From: Burkholderia aenigmatica
GTDB taxonomy: Bacteria; Pseudomonadota; Gammaproteobacteria; Burkholderiales; Burkholderiaceae
DNA length: 64,000 bases
Assembly: GCF_902499175.1 (NCBI RefSeq)
Contig: NZ_CABVQC010000010.1
Location: 62,001 to 126,000, forward strand
Direction: 5' to 3'
In this document: piece after piece, positions 15,703 through 24,021 of the stretch
How positions within the stretch are numbered: position 1 is the first letter of the stretch
Layout: every line of letters starts with the position of its first letter
Notes under the pieces: model-generated
The model's database searches: none
Told to the model about the DNA's origin: nothing
The model's input: the letters and a program-made list of their open reading frames with translations, nothing else
Translations under genes and position numbers: made by a program

Positions 15703-17082
15703 TCAGCGCAGCTTCGCGCTGGCCGTGTCGCCGAGTTGTGCCGGTTTGCGGCGCAGGAAGTACGCCGCGACGATCGCAAGCGCCGTCAATACCGTGAACC
15801 AGAACTGGAAGCGCGAATCCGGGTTGAACGCCTGCGAGCCGAGCACGGCGACCAGCGCCAGCAGTGCGATCCAGTTCGACACCGGATAAAACCACGCGCG
15901 GAACGCCTGCGGATCGCGTGGTGCGTGCTTCTCCTGCCGGCGCATCGCGAAGTGCGCGACGATGATGAAGATCCACACGATCATCACGAACGCGCCGCTG
16001 CTCTTCGCGAGCATCAGGAACAGGTCGCTGCCGCTCACGAAGTGAATGCCGAGGATCGACACGCAGATCGCCAGGCACAGCACGAGCGCGTTCATCGGCA
16101 CGCCTTTCGCGTTGGTCCGGCCGAACATCGCGGGCGCGTGGCCGCGCTGGCTGAGCGAGAACAGCATGCGCGAGTTCGAGAACAGGAACGAATTCATCAC
16201 CGACATGAACGACACGAACAGCACGATCTTCATCGCGACGGCCGCGCTCGTGAAGCCGGCCAAGCTGAACAGCGATACATACGGCGATTTCAGGTTGGCC
16301 TTGTCCGTCCACGACATGCACAGGATCAGGATCGACACCGAGCCGACGTAGAACACCATCACGCGCACGATCACGCTCTTGATCGCGCGGATCACGTTCT
16401 TGCTCGGGTTCTCGGATTCGCCCGCCGCGACGGCTGCGATTTCGCTGCCGCCGAGCGAGAAGATCACGACCATCACACCGGCGAGTACGGGCGAAATGCC
16501 GTTCGGCATGAAGCCGCCGTGATCCGTGAGATTCACGAGTCCGGGCGCGGGAATGCGCGGCTGGAAGCCGAGCAGGATCGATGCGCCGAGCGCCATGAAC
16601 ACGATGATCGTCGCGACCTTCGCAAACGACAGCCAGTATTCGGCCTCGCCGAACGAGCGGACCGAGTACGCGTTGCTCGCGATCAGCGTGACGAGCATGA
16701 ACAGCGCGCCGGCCCACACGGGCAGCCACGGCAGGAAATCGTGGAGGATCGCGCCGAGCAGGATCGCCTCGACGGTGATCGTCATCATCGACTTGAACCA
16801 GTACAGCCAGCCGACCGCGAAGCCGGCCCATTCGCCGAGATAGCTGCTCGCGTAGGTGGAGAACGACCCGCTGTCGGGATTGCGGGATGCCATTTCGCCG
16901 AGCATGAACATGACCAGCGTCACGATCACGCCGCCGATCAGGTACGACAGGATCGCGGCGGGGCCGGCGGTCGCGATGATGGCGCCGGAGCCGACGAACA
17001 GGCCCGCGCCGATCACGCCGCCAAGCGCGATCATCGTGATGTGCCGTTGCTTGAGGCTCTGCCTCAACGAGTTGTCCTGCAT
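15703..17082 (-). CDS. Amino-acid permease (APC superfamily)
   Basis: A 459-residue inner-membrane transporter with twelve predicted helices. The substrate-binding TM1 motif is IALGGVIGAGLFVGSG, followed by FMLGEMASRNPDSGSFSTYA and GFAVGWLYWFKSMM, the pattern of the AAT/GABA permease branch. TM6 holds VIFSLGGSEIAAVAAGESENPSKNV. Such carriers import an amino acid with protons; candidates include GABA, aromatic amino acids or proline, and the choice is not possible from sequence alone. The GAGGTAGGAG ribosome site just before the ATG at 17082 supports the start. It stands alone on the minus strand. Confidence 0.9.
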   Translation of the reverse strand: MQDNSLRQSLKQRHITMIALGGVIGAGLFVGSGAIIATAGPAAILSYLIGGVIVTLVMFMLGEMASRNPDSGSFSTYASSYLGEWAGFAVGWLYWFKSMMTITVEAILLGAILHDFLPWLPVWAGALFMLVTLIASNAYSVRSFGEAEYWLSFAKVATIIVFMALGASILLGFQPRIPAPGLVNLTDHGGFMPNGISPVLAGVMVVIFSLGGSEIAAVAAGESENPSKNVIRAIKSVIVRVMVFYVGSVSILILCMSWTDKANLKSPYVSLFSLAGFTSAAVAMKIVLFVSFMSVMNSFLFSNSRMLFSLSQRGHAPAMFGRTNAKGVPMNALVLCLAICVSILGIHFVSGSDLFLMLAKSSGAFVMIVWIFIIVAHFAMRRQEKHAPRDPQAFRAWFYPVSNWIALLALVAVLGSQAFNPDSRFQFWFTVLTALAIVAAYFLRRKPAQLGDTASAKLR

Positions 17083-17382
17083 CTCCTACCTCTTTTTATT
17101 GTTGGCCTGTCGGCCGGGAACGCATCGGGCGGTGCGTCGGCAGGCGTTCTGCCGCCGCACCGGGCGCCGATGGCGAGGGAGCGTGTGTGACGCGATGGGC
17201 GGGGCCGCCGGCGGTGAATCGGAATGGCGGCCGCGAAGTGCCGGTCGGTGCCCGCGAGCGGGCGATGACGACGGCAATCCCCGATTGTGGGCGGACACCG
17301 CCGTCACGGCAAACGAGATATGCGAAAGACGTCTTGCGGTTTGCTCATCAATTGCCGCTGCGGCGGCGGCAAGGGGCGTGCG
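17083..17382. other. 300-base gene-free stretch
   Basis: Between the permease start and the end of the TauE/SafE gene, both on the minus strand. I see no supportable gene. Its right part must hold the 3' end of the TauE/SafE transcript and its left part the permease promoter, but neither a terminator with a T tract nor a convincing promoter can be fixed. Confidence 0.4.
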
Positions 17383-18120
17383 TCAGATCGGCTTGACGAA
17401 CAGCCCGACGGTCAGCACCGCGCCGATGCAGACGATCCCGATCCGCAGGATGCGTTCGTTCACGCGTTGCAGCGCCCACGTGCCGAGCAGCCCGCCGACG
17501 ATCGCGCCGCCGCCGAGCGCAAGTGCCGAGCCCCAGTGCAGGTGCGGCGACGTCAGGAACAGCACGACGGCCGATGCGTTCATCACGCCCGCGAGCGCGT
17601 TCTTCGTCGACATCGCGTGACGCGGCGACAGGCCGGCCATCGTCAGCACGGCCATCATCAGGAAGCCGAGCCCGCCGCCGAAGTAGCCGCCGTAGATCGC
17701 GATCATGAACTGCGAGAGCGCCGCGGGGACGGTGCCGAGGTGGCCCGTGCCTTCGCTGGGCTTGCGGAAAAAGCTGCCCCACGCGAACACGATCGTTGCG
17801 AACAGCACGAGCCACGGCACGAGGCGCGAGAAGATCGACGACGGGGTTTTCAGCAACAGCAGCCCGCCGAGCGCACCGCCGACCACGCTGATGAAGAACA
17901 GCGTGCGAAACGACAGCTTGCCTACGCCGCGCACCATGTTGCGGCTCGCCCAGCCGGTCGTGACCTGCGCGGGAAACAGCGCGACCGTCGACGTGATGTT
18001 CGCCGCGAGCGGCGACATGCCCGACACGATCAGGGCGGGCAGCGTGACGAACGAGCCGCCGCCCGCGAGGGCGTTCTGCAGTCCGGCCCACAAGCCGGCG
18101 ACGATGACGAGAGTGAGCAT
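17383..18120 (-). CDS. TSUP (TauE/SafE) family transporter
   Basis: A 245-residue inner-membrane protein with about eight helices in two related halves. The family signature LQNALAGGGSFVTLPALIVSGMSP sits at the first helix pair, with the second-half counterpart GYFGGGLGFLMMAVLTMAGLSPRHAM. TSUP members export sulfite, sulfoacetate or other anionic sulfur compounds, or take up thiosulfate; no sulfur genes are adjacent to narrow this down. The start is taken as the ATG at 18120; a TTG at 18129 would add three residues. Confidence 0.85.
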   Translation of the reverse strand: MLTLVIVAGLWAGLQNALAGGGSFVTLPALIVSGMSPLAANITSTVALFPAQVTTGWASRNMVRGVGKLSFRTLFFISVVGGALGGLLLLKTPSSIFSRLVPWLVLFATIVFAWGSFFRKPSEGTGHLGTVPAALSQFMIAIYGGYFGGGLGFLMMAVLTMAGLSPRHAMSTKNALAGVMNASAVVLFLTSPHLHWGSALALGGGAIVGGLLGTWALQRVNERILRIGIVCIGAVLTVGLFVKPI

Positions 18121-18244
18121 GGGGTGCAACGGGCGAGGTGGCGGGGCCCGCTTGCCGGAAGCGGGCAGGCGCGGTGGAGGCCCGATGATAATGCAGATCG
18201 CGATGGTCGGAAGCCGGCGCGGGTGCGCGGCCGTGCGGGCGACG

Positions 18245-18823
18245 TCACGCGTGCGGTGGCGTGCCGGCTTCCGGTGTGGCGGGGTCGTTTTCGACGTCCG
18301 GATAGACGATCGAGCCGTCGGGCCGGATGACCGCGCCGGCCGTGAGGCGCGCGGGTTCCACGCGGTTGCGGCCCATGATGTGCAGCACCGTTTCGCCGCG
18401 CGCGATCAGGTAGTCGGACACGATGCGCCGGTGGCAGCGCCACCACACCGCTTCCGAGCACATGATCGCGCAGCGCTGCCGATGCCCGTCTGCGATCAGC
18501 CGGTCGAGGCCGTCGCGAAACCCGGGTGATAGCGCGTAGTCGGCGTAGCGGTGAAAGCTCTGGTTGGTCCAGAAGTCGTTGACGTCGTCGGGCACGTCGT
18601 GCGACTTGCCGCGCAGGCCGCCGAGCTCGGCGATGTGTTCGTAGGCGATGCCGGTTGCAGCCAGCGCGTCCGGCAGCGTCGCTTCGTTGAATTGCGGATG
18701 GGTACGCGAACGCGTCATTTTGCGGATATCCGCGAGCAGCGCGATATCGACCGCGCCGAGCATGTCGACGAATTCGTCGAGCGTGCGGTTCGAATGGCCG
18801 ATCGTATAGAACGGGAGCGTCAT
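18245..18823 (-). CDS. DUF488 family protein
   Basis: A 192-residue cytoplasmic protein of the DUF488 family. The recognisable motifs are FYTIGHSNRTLDEF at the N-terminus, LADIRKMTRSRTHPQFN, GGLRGKS, and the cysteine motif IMCSEAVWWRCHRRIVSDYL. The last resembles the C-x-E-x5-C-H-R pattern conserved through the family, which suggests a metal site or reactive cysteine; the biochemical role is not known. Its ATG overlaps the last four bases of the DUF2945 gene (ATGA at 18820-18823), so the two are translated as a unit. Confidence 0.85.
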   Translation of the reverse strand: MTLPFYTIGHSNRTLDEFVDMLGAVDIALLADIRKMTRSRTHPQFNEATLPDALAATGIAYEHIAELGGLRGKSHDVPDDVNDFWTNQSFHRYADYALSPGFRDGLDRLIADGHRQRCAIMCSEAVWWRCHRRIVSDYLIARGETVLHIMGRNRVEPARLTAGAVIRPDGSIVYPDVENDPATPEAGTPPHA

Positions 18824-19047
18824 GCGTCGCCCTTGCCCGCGATGCGCTCGAGCACGCGGCCACGGTGCGCGGCGATGTGGTCGGTGCGGTCGCTCTTGAT
18901 CTCGTACTGCGGATCGTCGGGCGATGCGCGATGGCGGTGGCCCTTGTAGTCGAAGTCCGTGGTGTGGATCGCGATGATCGTGCCGGTCACGTAGCCGGCC
19001 TCCGAATTCCACCGGACGTGGTCGCCCAACCTGAATGGTGTGGTCAT
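18820..19047 (-). CDS. DUF2945 (HVA_TUDOR) small protein
   Basis: A 75-residue protein, all of it one small beta-barrel: FRLGDHVRWNSEAGYVTGTI, then PQYEIKSDRTDHIAAHRG. This is the DUF2945/hypervirulence-associated tudor-like family. Tudor-type barrels bind nucleic acids or modified proteins; the bacterial members are uncharacterised. It precedes and is coupled to the DUF488 gene on the minus strand. The ATG at 19047 lies just after GAGGGCCTCC on the coding strand. Confidence 0.8.
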   Translation of the reverse strand: MTTPFRLGDHVRWNSEAGYVTGTIIAIHTTDFDYKGHRHRASPDDPQYEIKSDRTDHIAAHRGRVLERIAGKGDA

Positions 19048-19240
19048 GCAGGAGGCCCTCCTTGCGCGGTTGCGGTGTGCGTCGATCCTCGCGGCGCGTG
19101 TTGTCGTGCCGCGAGGATTGGCGTGTCCATTATCGGCCGCGACCGCCCATGGAAAAAGACACAGACGGTGGCGCGGCGCTGTGCTGCCGGCGCAATGGGC
19201 GTGCCGGCACACGGTCAACCTTTCATTTTGACGACGGCAG

Positions 19241-19577
19241 GGATTCGCTCGGCCGCGACGGCGCGCGCCTGTTGTGGGACAGCATGCGCTGGGCCGCGGC
19301 CGAGGTGCGCAAACTGCCGGCGCGTCACGGTTTCGACATCGGCTACCGGCCCGGCAGCCTGTGGGCGGCGGGGCGGCCGCGGCGCGTCGCGATGTGCGCG
19401 CAGGCCCGCGACGAAGCGGCCGAGCGCCGGGGCTACGACCGGCTGCGCGTGATCGGGCGTCACGAGAGGTCCGAATGGCCGGGCGGCACGCGCTACCTCA
19501 CGCGGTTCCACGATCCGGAATCCGGCCACCTGAATCCGCAAAAGCTTGCGCTCCGGCCAGGGCAATGCCTGATTTAA
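19241..19577 (+). pseudogene. Broken internal copy of the puuB-type oxidoreductase
   Basis: Bases 19241-19553 align without a gap to 24291-24603, inside the intact oxidoreductase gene, at a constant offset of 5050 bases. A hand count gives about 36 differences in 313 bases, roughly 88% identity. The reading frame is kept (SLGRDGARLLWDSMRWAAAE, GFDIGYRPGSLWAAGRPRR, ESGHLNP) up to a TGA at 19575. The FAD-binding N-terminus (GAGFSGLH) and the whole C-terminal half are missing, and upstream sequence has no similarity, so a working enzyme is impossible. Several changes are non-conservative (for example Leu-Glu to Cys-Ala), consistent with decay. Confidence 0.85.
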
Positions 19578-19653
19578 CGCTTCATTACGATGGACCTTCC
19601 GGAAAGGTGCTAGATTCGCCCATCGATATCTCGCAATCGGAGAGGGCAGACAG

Positions 19654-20082
19654 ATGCTGAAGAAATTGGCAGGGATGGCCGTGGTGGTCGGTGCGGCGGC
19701 GGTGGCGTCGGTGCCGGCCGTGGCAGGCGACACGAACAACGCACTGGGCGGCGCGCTGGGTGGCGTTGCCGGCGCGGCGGTCGGCAACGCGGTTGGCGGC
19801 AGCACGGGCACCGTGATCGGCGGGGCAGTGGGTGGTGGCGCGGGCGGTGCGGTGACGTCGAACAAACGCGAACGCACGGGCGCGATCGTCGGCGGCGCAC
19901 TGGGCGGCGGCGCAGGCGCCGCTGCGGGCAACGCGATGGGCGGCACGGCCGGCGGGCTCGTCGGCGCCGCCGTGGGCGGCGGTGCGGGCGCGGCGCTGGG
20001 CGGCCACGTGTCGCGCAACAACTCGCGTTCCAACGATCACCACCACGGCAACAAGCACAAGAAGCGCTACAAGCACGACTGA
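19654..20082 (+). CDS. Secreted glycine-zipper protein
   Basis: A 142-residue envelope protein. Residues 1-25 are a signal peptide (MLKKLAGMAVVVGAAAVASV, cleavage after PAVAG or nearby). Residues 30-115 are a run of Gly-rich zipper repeats of the form GGALGGVAGAAVGNAVGG, GGAVGGGAGGAV, GGALGGGAGAAAGNAMGG, the GxxxGxxxG packing pattern of membrane-inserting glycine zippers. The tail is His/Lys/Asn-rich (NDHHHGNKHKKRYKHD). Related short proteins are outer-membrane or periplasmic and of uncertain function. A good ribosome site GGAGAGG precedes the ATG. It begins 76 bases after the puuB fragment. Confidence 0.8.
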   Translation: MLKKLAGMAVVVGAAAVASVPAVAGDTNNALGGALGGVAGAAVGNAVGGSTGTVIGGAVGGGAGGAVTSNKRERTGAIVGGALGGGAGAAAGNAMGGTAGGLVGAAVGGGAGAALGGHVSRNNSRSNDHHHGNKHKKRYKHD

Positions 20083-20154
20083 CCGGCGGTTCCCCGGTGA
20101 GTGTCGACGGCGCCGGGGTGCCGTGCATGAATGGCGACGGAGGCGGTCAAGCGG

Positions 20155-20832
20155 TCAACCCGTCTTTCCGTCCCCGGTGATCAGCGAGTTGAGTACCAGA
20201 TTCGAGATCGTGCGGTAAGCCGCGTCGAAATCGTCGTTTCCCAGCGCACGCTTGCCGAGCACCAGCAGCATCTGGGGGGCGAAATCCGCATACGCCTGCG
20301 TGGCCGCCCAGATCAGGAAGAACAGGTGCTCGGCATCGACCTGTCTGACCTTGCCTTCCTCGATCCAGCGTTCGAGCACCCTGATGTCGTCACGCAACAC
20401 CGGAATCAGTTGTTTGCGGATTTCCTTTCCGTAGGTCCTGGCCCCGCCGATGATCTCCAGCGCAAACACCCGCGATCCATGCGGGCGATTTCTGGAGAAT
20501 TCGAGTTTGGCCCGGATATAGGCCGACATGGCTTCCGCGGGCTCGCGATCGGGCGCCGCAAACTCCCGCATCCTGCCGAGCCAGTCCCGCAATACGTCGT
20601 CCAGCACGCGTTGGTAGAGCGCCAGCTTCGTGGGGAAGTAGTACATCAGGTTCTGCTTCGACAGGCCGGCGGCCGCTGCGATAGTCGCAACGGAACTCCC
20701 CTCGAATCCGTCAATGGCAAACGATTCTTCGGCAGCGGCGAGAATGGTCGCCTCGAGCGTGTCGCGCAGCGCTTCGCGCCGGCCGTGAGGCCGGCCGGGC
20801 GTTCCTGCAGTCGGCTCGGACGGGTGCCTCAC
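20155..20832 (-). CDS. TetR-family regulator of the cytosine operon (RutR-like)
   Basis: A 225-residue repressor-type protein. The helix-turn-helix is at about residues 45-65 (VATIAAAAGLSKQNLMYYF). The C-terminal domain resembles that of RutR, the pyrimidine-sensing regulator (LEFSRNRPHGSRVFALEIIGGA; WAATQAYADF). The start is a GTG at 20832, decided by a strong CTGGAGGAAACATC ribosome site; an upstream ATG frame lacks one. It is the last gene of codB-codA-tetR, 40 bases after codA, so it probably regulates its own operon in response to a pyrimidine. A candidate operator is the palindrome at 23567-23590. Confidence 0.85.
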   Translation of the reverse strand: MRHPSEPTAGTPGRPHGRREALRDTLEATILAAAEESFAIDGFEGSSVATIAAAAGLSKQNLMYYFPTKLALYQRVLDDVLRDWLGRMREFAAPDREPAEAMSAYIRAKLEFSRNRPHGSRVFALEIIGGARTYGKEIRKQLIPVLRDDIRVLERWIEEGKVRQVDAEHLFFLIWAATQAYADFAPQMLLVLGKRALGNDDFDAAYRTISNLVLNSLITGDGKTG

Positions 20833-20872
20833 GATGTTTCCTCCAGCATGTCGGACCAGCGTCGTCGCCCGC

Positions 20873-22126
20873 TCAACGCGTGCCTGCTTCAGGATAGGTG
20901 ATGCGTTCGGGCGCGCGCTGCATGATGACCTTCCCGGCACGGAGCGACAGGCGAACCTTGGCCTGTGTGCGAACCACTTCATAGTCGCAATCCGCGTCGA
21001 GGATCAGCAGATTGGCCGGCCGCCCGACCGCGATGCCATAGCGATCGCCCAGGGACATCGCATCGGCGCTGTGCTCCGTCACGAAGTCGAGGCATCGCTG
21101 CAGGTCTTCGTAGCCGAGCATGTGGCACACGTGCAGGCCGACGTCGAGGATACGCAGGATATTGCCGTTGCCGATGGGATACCACGGATCCTTGATCGAA
21201 TCCTGTCCGAAGCACACGTTGATGCCGGCGCGATCGAGTTCCGCGACACGCGTAATGCCGCGCCGTTTCGGGAAGGTGTCGAAACGCCCCTGCAGGTGGA
21301 TGCTTTCGGTCGGACACGAAACAAAATGGATTTCCGACCGCTTCAGCAATCGGAAAAGCTTCGAGCAGTAGGCGTTGTCGTAGGAACCCATCGCGGTCGT
21401 GTGGCTGGCCGTGACGCGCGTGCCCATCCCGCGAACCCGCGCTTCCTCGGCAAGCACCTCCAGGAAGCGCGATTGCGGATCGTCGGTTTCGTCGCAATGA
21501 ACGTCGACCAGGCAGTCCTTGCGCTCCGCGAGCTCCATCAGGAACTTGATGGAGCTCACGCCCTGGTCGCGCGTGTTCTCGAAATGCGGAATGCCGCCGA
21601 CGACGTCGGCCCCCATGTCGATCGCGCGCTCCATCAGCGCACGTCCGTTCTCGAACGACTCGATGCCTTCCTGAGGGAAGGCGACGATCTGCAGATCGAT
21701 GAGATCGCGCGCTTCGTCCCTGACCTCGAGCATCGCCTGCAACGCGGCAAGCGTGTGATCGGTGACGTCCACGTGCGTGCGCACGTGCTGGATGCCGTTG
21801 TCGCGCAACATCCCGATCGTGGTGTGGGCGCGGGCTTTCGTATCCTCATGGGTAATGGTGGCCTTGCGCTGGCCCCACCGCTCGATACCTTCGAACAGCG
21901 TGCCGCTCATGTTCCACTCGGGTTCGCCCGCGGTCAGTGTCGCATCCAGGTGGATATGCGGCTCGACCAGCGGCGGGATGACGAGATTGCTGCCCGCATC
22001 GATGACGTCGTCCCCTTGTGACGTCAGCGGCGACGGCTGGAGGTCGATGCCGCGAATCGTGCCCGCATCGATGTCGATCGTGAAGAGGCCGCTACGGCCG
22101 CGCAATCTGGCGTTGATGATTTTCAT
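20873..22126 (-). CDS. codA: Cytosine deaminase
   Basis: A 417-residue amidohydrolase-fold enzyme that turns cytosine into uracil and ammonia for pyrimidine salvage. Metal ligands and active-site motifs are those of CodA: HIHLD (His57, His59), VHCDETDD, ASHTTAMGSY and CFGQDSIKDPWYPIGNGN, where the Asp is the last metal ligand. E. coli CodA is 427 residues. The ATG at 22126 begins MKIINARLRG; an upstream frame adds a non-conserved stretch. It follows the permease gene by 44 bases in the same operon. Related deaminases acting on isocytosine or creatinine are less likely given the motif set. Confidence 0.92.
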   Translation of the reverse strand: MKIINARLRGRSGLFTIDIDAGTIRGIDLQPSPLTSQGDDVIDAGSNLVIPPLVEPHIHLDATLTAGEPEWNMSGTLFEGIERWGQRKATITHEDTKARAHTTIGMLRDNGIQHVRTHVDVTDHTLAALQAMLEVRDEARDLIDLQIVAFPQEGIESFENGRALMERAIDMGADVVGGIPHFENTRDQGVSSIKFLMELAERKDCLVDVHCDETDDPQSRFLEVLAEEARVRGMGTRVTASHTTAMGSYDNAYCSKLFRLLKRSEIHFVSCPTESIHLQGRFDTFPKRRGITRVAELDRAGINVCFGQDSIKDPWYPIGNGNILRILDVGLHVCHMLGYEDLQRCLDFVTEHSADAMSLGDRYGIAVGRPANLLILDADCDYEVVRTQAKVRLSLRAGKVIMQRAPERITYPEAGTR

Positions 22127-22170
22127 GAGTATTCCTGTGGTTCGGGGGAGCGGGAGGGCGCGCAGCGGAA

Positions 22171-23466
22171 TCAATCACCCTGAACGGACGGCTCGCGCGC
22201 GAACGCGCGGGCAATCTGCAGCAGCACGACGTAGGCGGCCGCGGACGCCGCGATGCCGACGATCGGCGCGATCCACGGCGAGGTATAGGCGAGTCCGGCG
22301 CCGATTGCATACGCGGCCAGGCCGACCAGGTTGAAGCGCGGAAGGCGGGCGGTGGCAAGCGACGGGTATTGCCCTCGATGGCGGTACCAGTAGTCCGCCA
22401 TGATCACGCCGCCGACCGGCGGAATGATCGAGCCCAGCAGCACCAGGAACGGAATCAGCAACTCGTACATCCCGCCGACCGCGAGCACGATGCCGATCGC
22501 CGCGCCCACGAGTACGAGCGTGCGGCGCCGTTCGGTGCGCAGCAGATGGCATCCGGCGGCCGCCACGTTGTACATCGTCGGCCCCTGGATGGTCCAGAGA
22601 TTGAGGCACAGCATCACGACCGCCGCGATCGACAGGCCCTGCAGCATCATCACCTCGACGATGTCGGCTTGCTGATAGACGATCGCGCAGTATGCGCCCG
22701 CGATGATCATCAGGCCGTTGCCCGCGAAGAATCCGATCATGCTGGCCGAGACGGCGCTGCGCGCGCTGCGTGCGAGGCGGGTCCAGTTGGTTGCCTGGGT
22801 CGCGCCGCTGGCGAAGGTACCGATGACCATGGTCACGGCGGCCGAGAACTGCATCGGATGAGACGGCGCGATATGCGTGAGGCCGGCCCACCCGCCGATA
22901 TCGCGGGTGGCGATCCACATCGACGTCATCAGGAGCACGAACATCAACGGCACGGAGACGCGCGACAGCACATCCATGCCGCGATAGCCGATGATGGCCG
23001 TGATGGAAAATCCGAAGCCGAAGAGGATCATCAGCGGCGTGGTCACGGAGGCCGGCCAACCCAACAGCTTGACCAAGACGATCGCCACCGTCGCGGTTCC
23101 CCATGCGTACCAGCCGAGTTCGGCGAAGCCCAGCAGGAAATCGGACAGCTTGCTGCCGACTTCCCCGAAGCAGAATCGCCCCATCAGTACCGCATTCAGG
23201 CCGCTGCGGGCGGCAATCAGCGCAAGCGATGCCGCATAGGCGGCGAGCAACAGGTTTCCGATGACGGCGATCTGGATCATGCTGACGACGTCGAAGGCGA
23301 CACCGATCTTGCCGCCGGCAAACATCGTTCCCGTGAAGAACGTGAAACTCAACAACACCATCGTGATGGACAGGAATCCGGTGCGTTTCTCGAGCGGGAC
23401 TTCGCTCAGCGAGAATTCTCCGTGATCCGATTCGTCCATCGGGCTTGCATCCCGGTTCGTAGGCAT
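22171..23466 (-). CDS. codB: Cytosine permease (NCS1 family)
   Basis: A 431-residue inner-membrane transporter with twelve predicted helices. NCS1/CodB motifs are present: SFTFFTGTMFAGGKIGVAF in TM1, NLLLAAYAASLALIAARSG, GFAELGWYAWGTATVA, and GTFASGATQATNWTRLARSAR. It would import cytosine with a cation for the deaminase next to it. The ribosome site TGACGGGAGACAAG lies just before the ATG at 23466. It is the first gene of codB-codA-tetR, and a perfect 10-base-arm inverted repeat lies about 100 bases upstream. Confidence 0.92.
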   Translation of the reverse strand: MPTNRDASPMDESDHGEFSLSEVPLEKRTGFLSITMVLLSFTFFTGTMFAGGKIGVAFDVVSMIQIAVIGNLLLAAYAASLALIAARSGLNAVLMGRFCFGEVGSKLSDFLLGFAELGWYAWGTATVAIVLVKLLGWPASVTTPLMILFGFGFSITAIIGYRGMDVLSRVSVPLMFVLLMTSMWIATRDIGGWAGLTHIAPSHPMQFSAAVTMVIGTFASGATQATNWTRLARSARSAVSASMIGFFAGNGLMIIAGAYCAIVYQQADIVEVMMLQGLSIAAVVMLCLNLWTIQGPTMYNVAAAGCHLLRTERRRTLVLVGAAIGIVLAVGGMYELLIPFLVLLGSIIPPVGGVIMADYWYRHRGQYPSLATARLPRFNLVGLAAYAIGAGLAYTSPWIAPIVGIAASAAAYVVLLQIARAFAREPSVQGD

Positions 23467-23566
23467 CTTGTCTCCCGTCAGCGATTGGGTTGGGTCTGAA
23501 AGGGGTTACGGGGGCCGTGCTTGGATGGGTGACGCGCTGTTTCAGCGGGTCATTCTCTCAGTTCAA

Positions 23567-23590
23567 AATTTTTACAAGGGTAAAAATTTC
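23567..23590. promoter_or_regulatory. Palindromic operator candidate upstream of codB
   Basis: AAATTTTTAC (23567-23576), spacer AAGG, GTAAAAATTT (23581-23590): ten-base arms, perfect. It sits about 100 bases before codB in an AT-rich island. The RutR-like TetR protein encoded at the end of the operon is the obvious candidate to bind it, although the sequence is not the E. coli RutR box. Confidence 0.6.
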
Positions 23591-23986
23591 GTCCGAGTGG
23601 ATGGCAGGAACATTCACCGGGCCCGTGCGGTTCACGCGCGCGGCGTTTCGGGTATCGGCCGGTCCGGCGCGCGTCATGCCGCGGGCGGGCCGCATGTCGA
23701 GCCGATGTTTCCGGTTTCTGCACCATGGGCAACGCAGGTACGTGCGGCTGGCGGCAGGCCGGCCGACCCGTCCGACAACGGCGATCGAGGATGGAAGCAC
23801 GAACCCGCCAGACCTGGACGCCATCGATCTTCGCGGTTTTCACGGACGTCGAATTCGGCGCTGGCTGAGTCTGCCTAGGCTGCGAATCTTCAGCTAACCA
23901 GACTAACGGCGCAGCGTTGATTCGTCAGACCGATACGCCGTTTTTTTGCTCGCTTGCTTCCGTGAAATTGCCGTGCTAATTTTTCA

Positions 23987-24010
23987 TGAAATTTCTCGGC
24001 GAAAATTTCA
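23987..24010. promoter_or_regulatory. Inverted repeat in the puuB leader, operator candidate
   Basis: TGAAATTT (23987-23994) and AAATTTCA (24003-24010), perfect 8-base arms with an 8-base spacer, immediately before the ribosome site CGGGAG of the puuB start at 24022. A related imperfect pair, TGAAATTG (23963-23970) and AATTTTTCA (23979-23987), lies just upstream, so this may be a double site. The PuuR-like protein encoded next is the natural candidate to bind it. Confidence 0.55.
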
Positions 24011-24021
24011 CGGGAGTCCGC

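Larger units (their letters stand above)
23467..24021. other. 555-base divergent regulatory region between codB and puuB
   Basis: No supportable gene. The codB operon reads left and puuB reads right from here. It holds the palindrome at 23567-23590 and the TGAAATT-type inverted repeats at 23963-24010, both in AT-rich islands within otherwise GC-rich sequence; these probably mark the two promoter regions. The middle part (23600-23880) shows nothing recognisable. Confidence 0.6.

Noticed and set aside
15736-17190. 484-codon plus-strand frame opposite the amino-acid permease
   Set aside because: Composition is Arg/Glu/His/Asp-rich without any fold signal; the permease on the other strand has clear membrane motifs.
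19035-19577. 180-codon frame as a functional short oxidoreductase
   Set aside because: Lacks the FAD-binding N-terminus and the C-terminal half; upstream codons show no similarity. Called a pseudogene instead.
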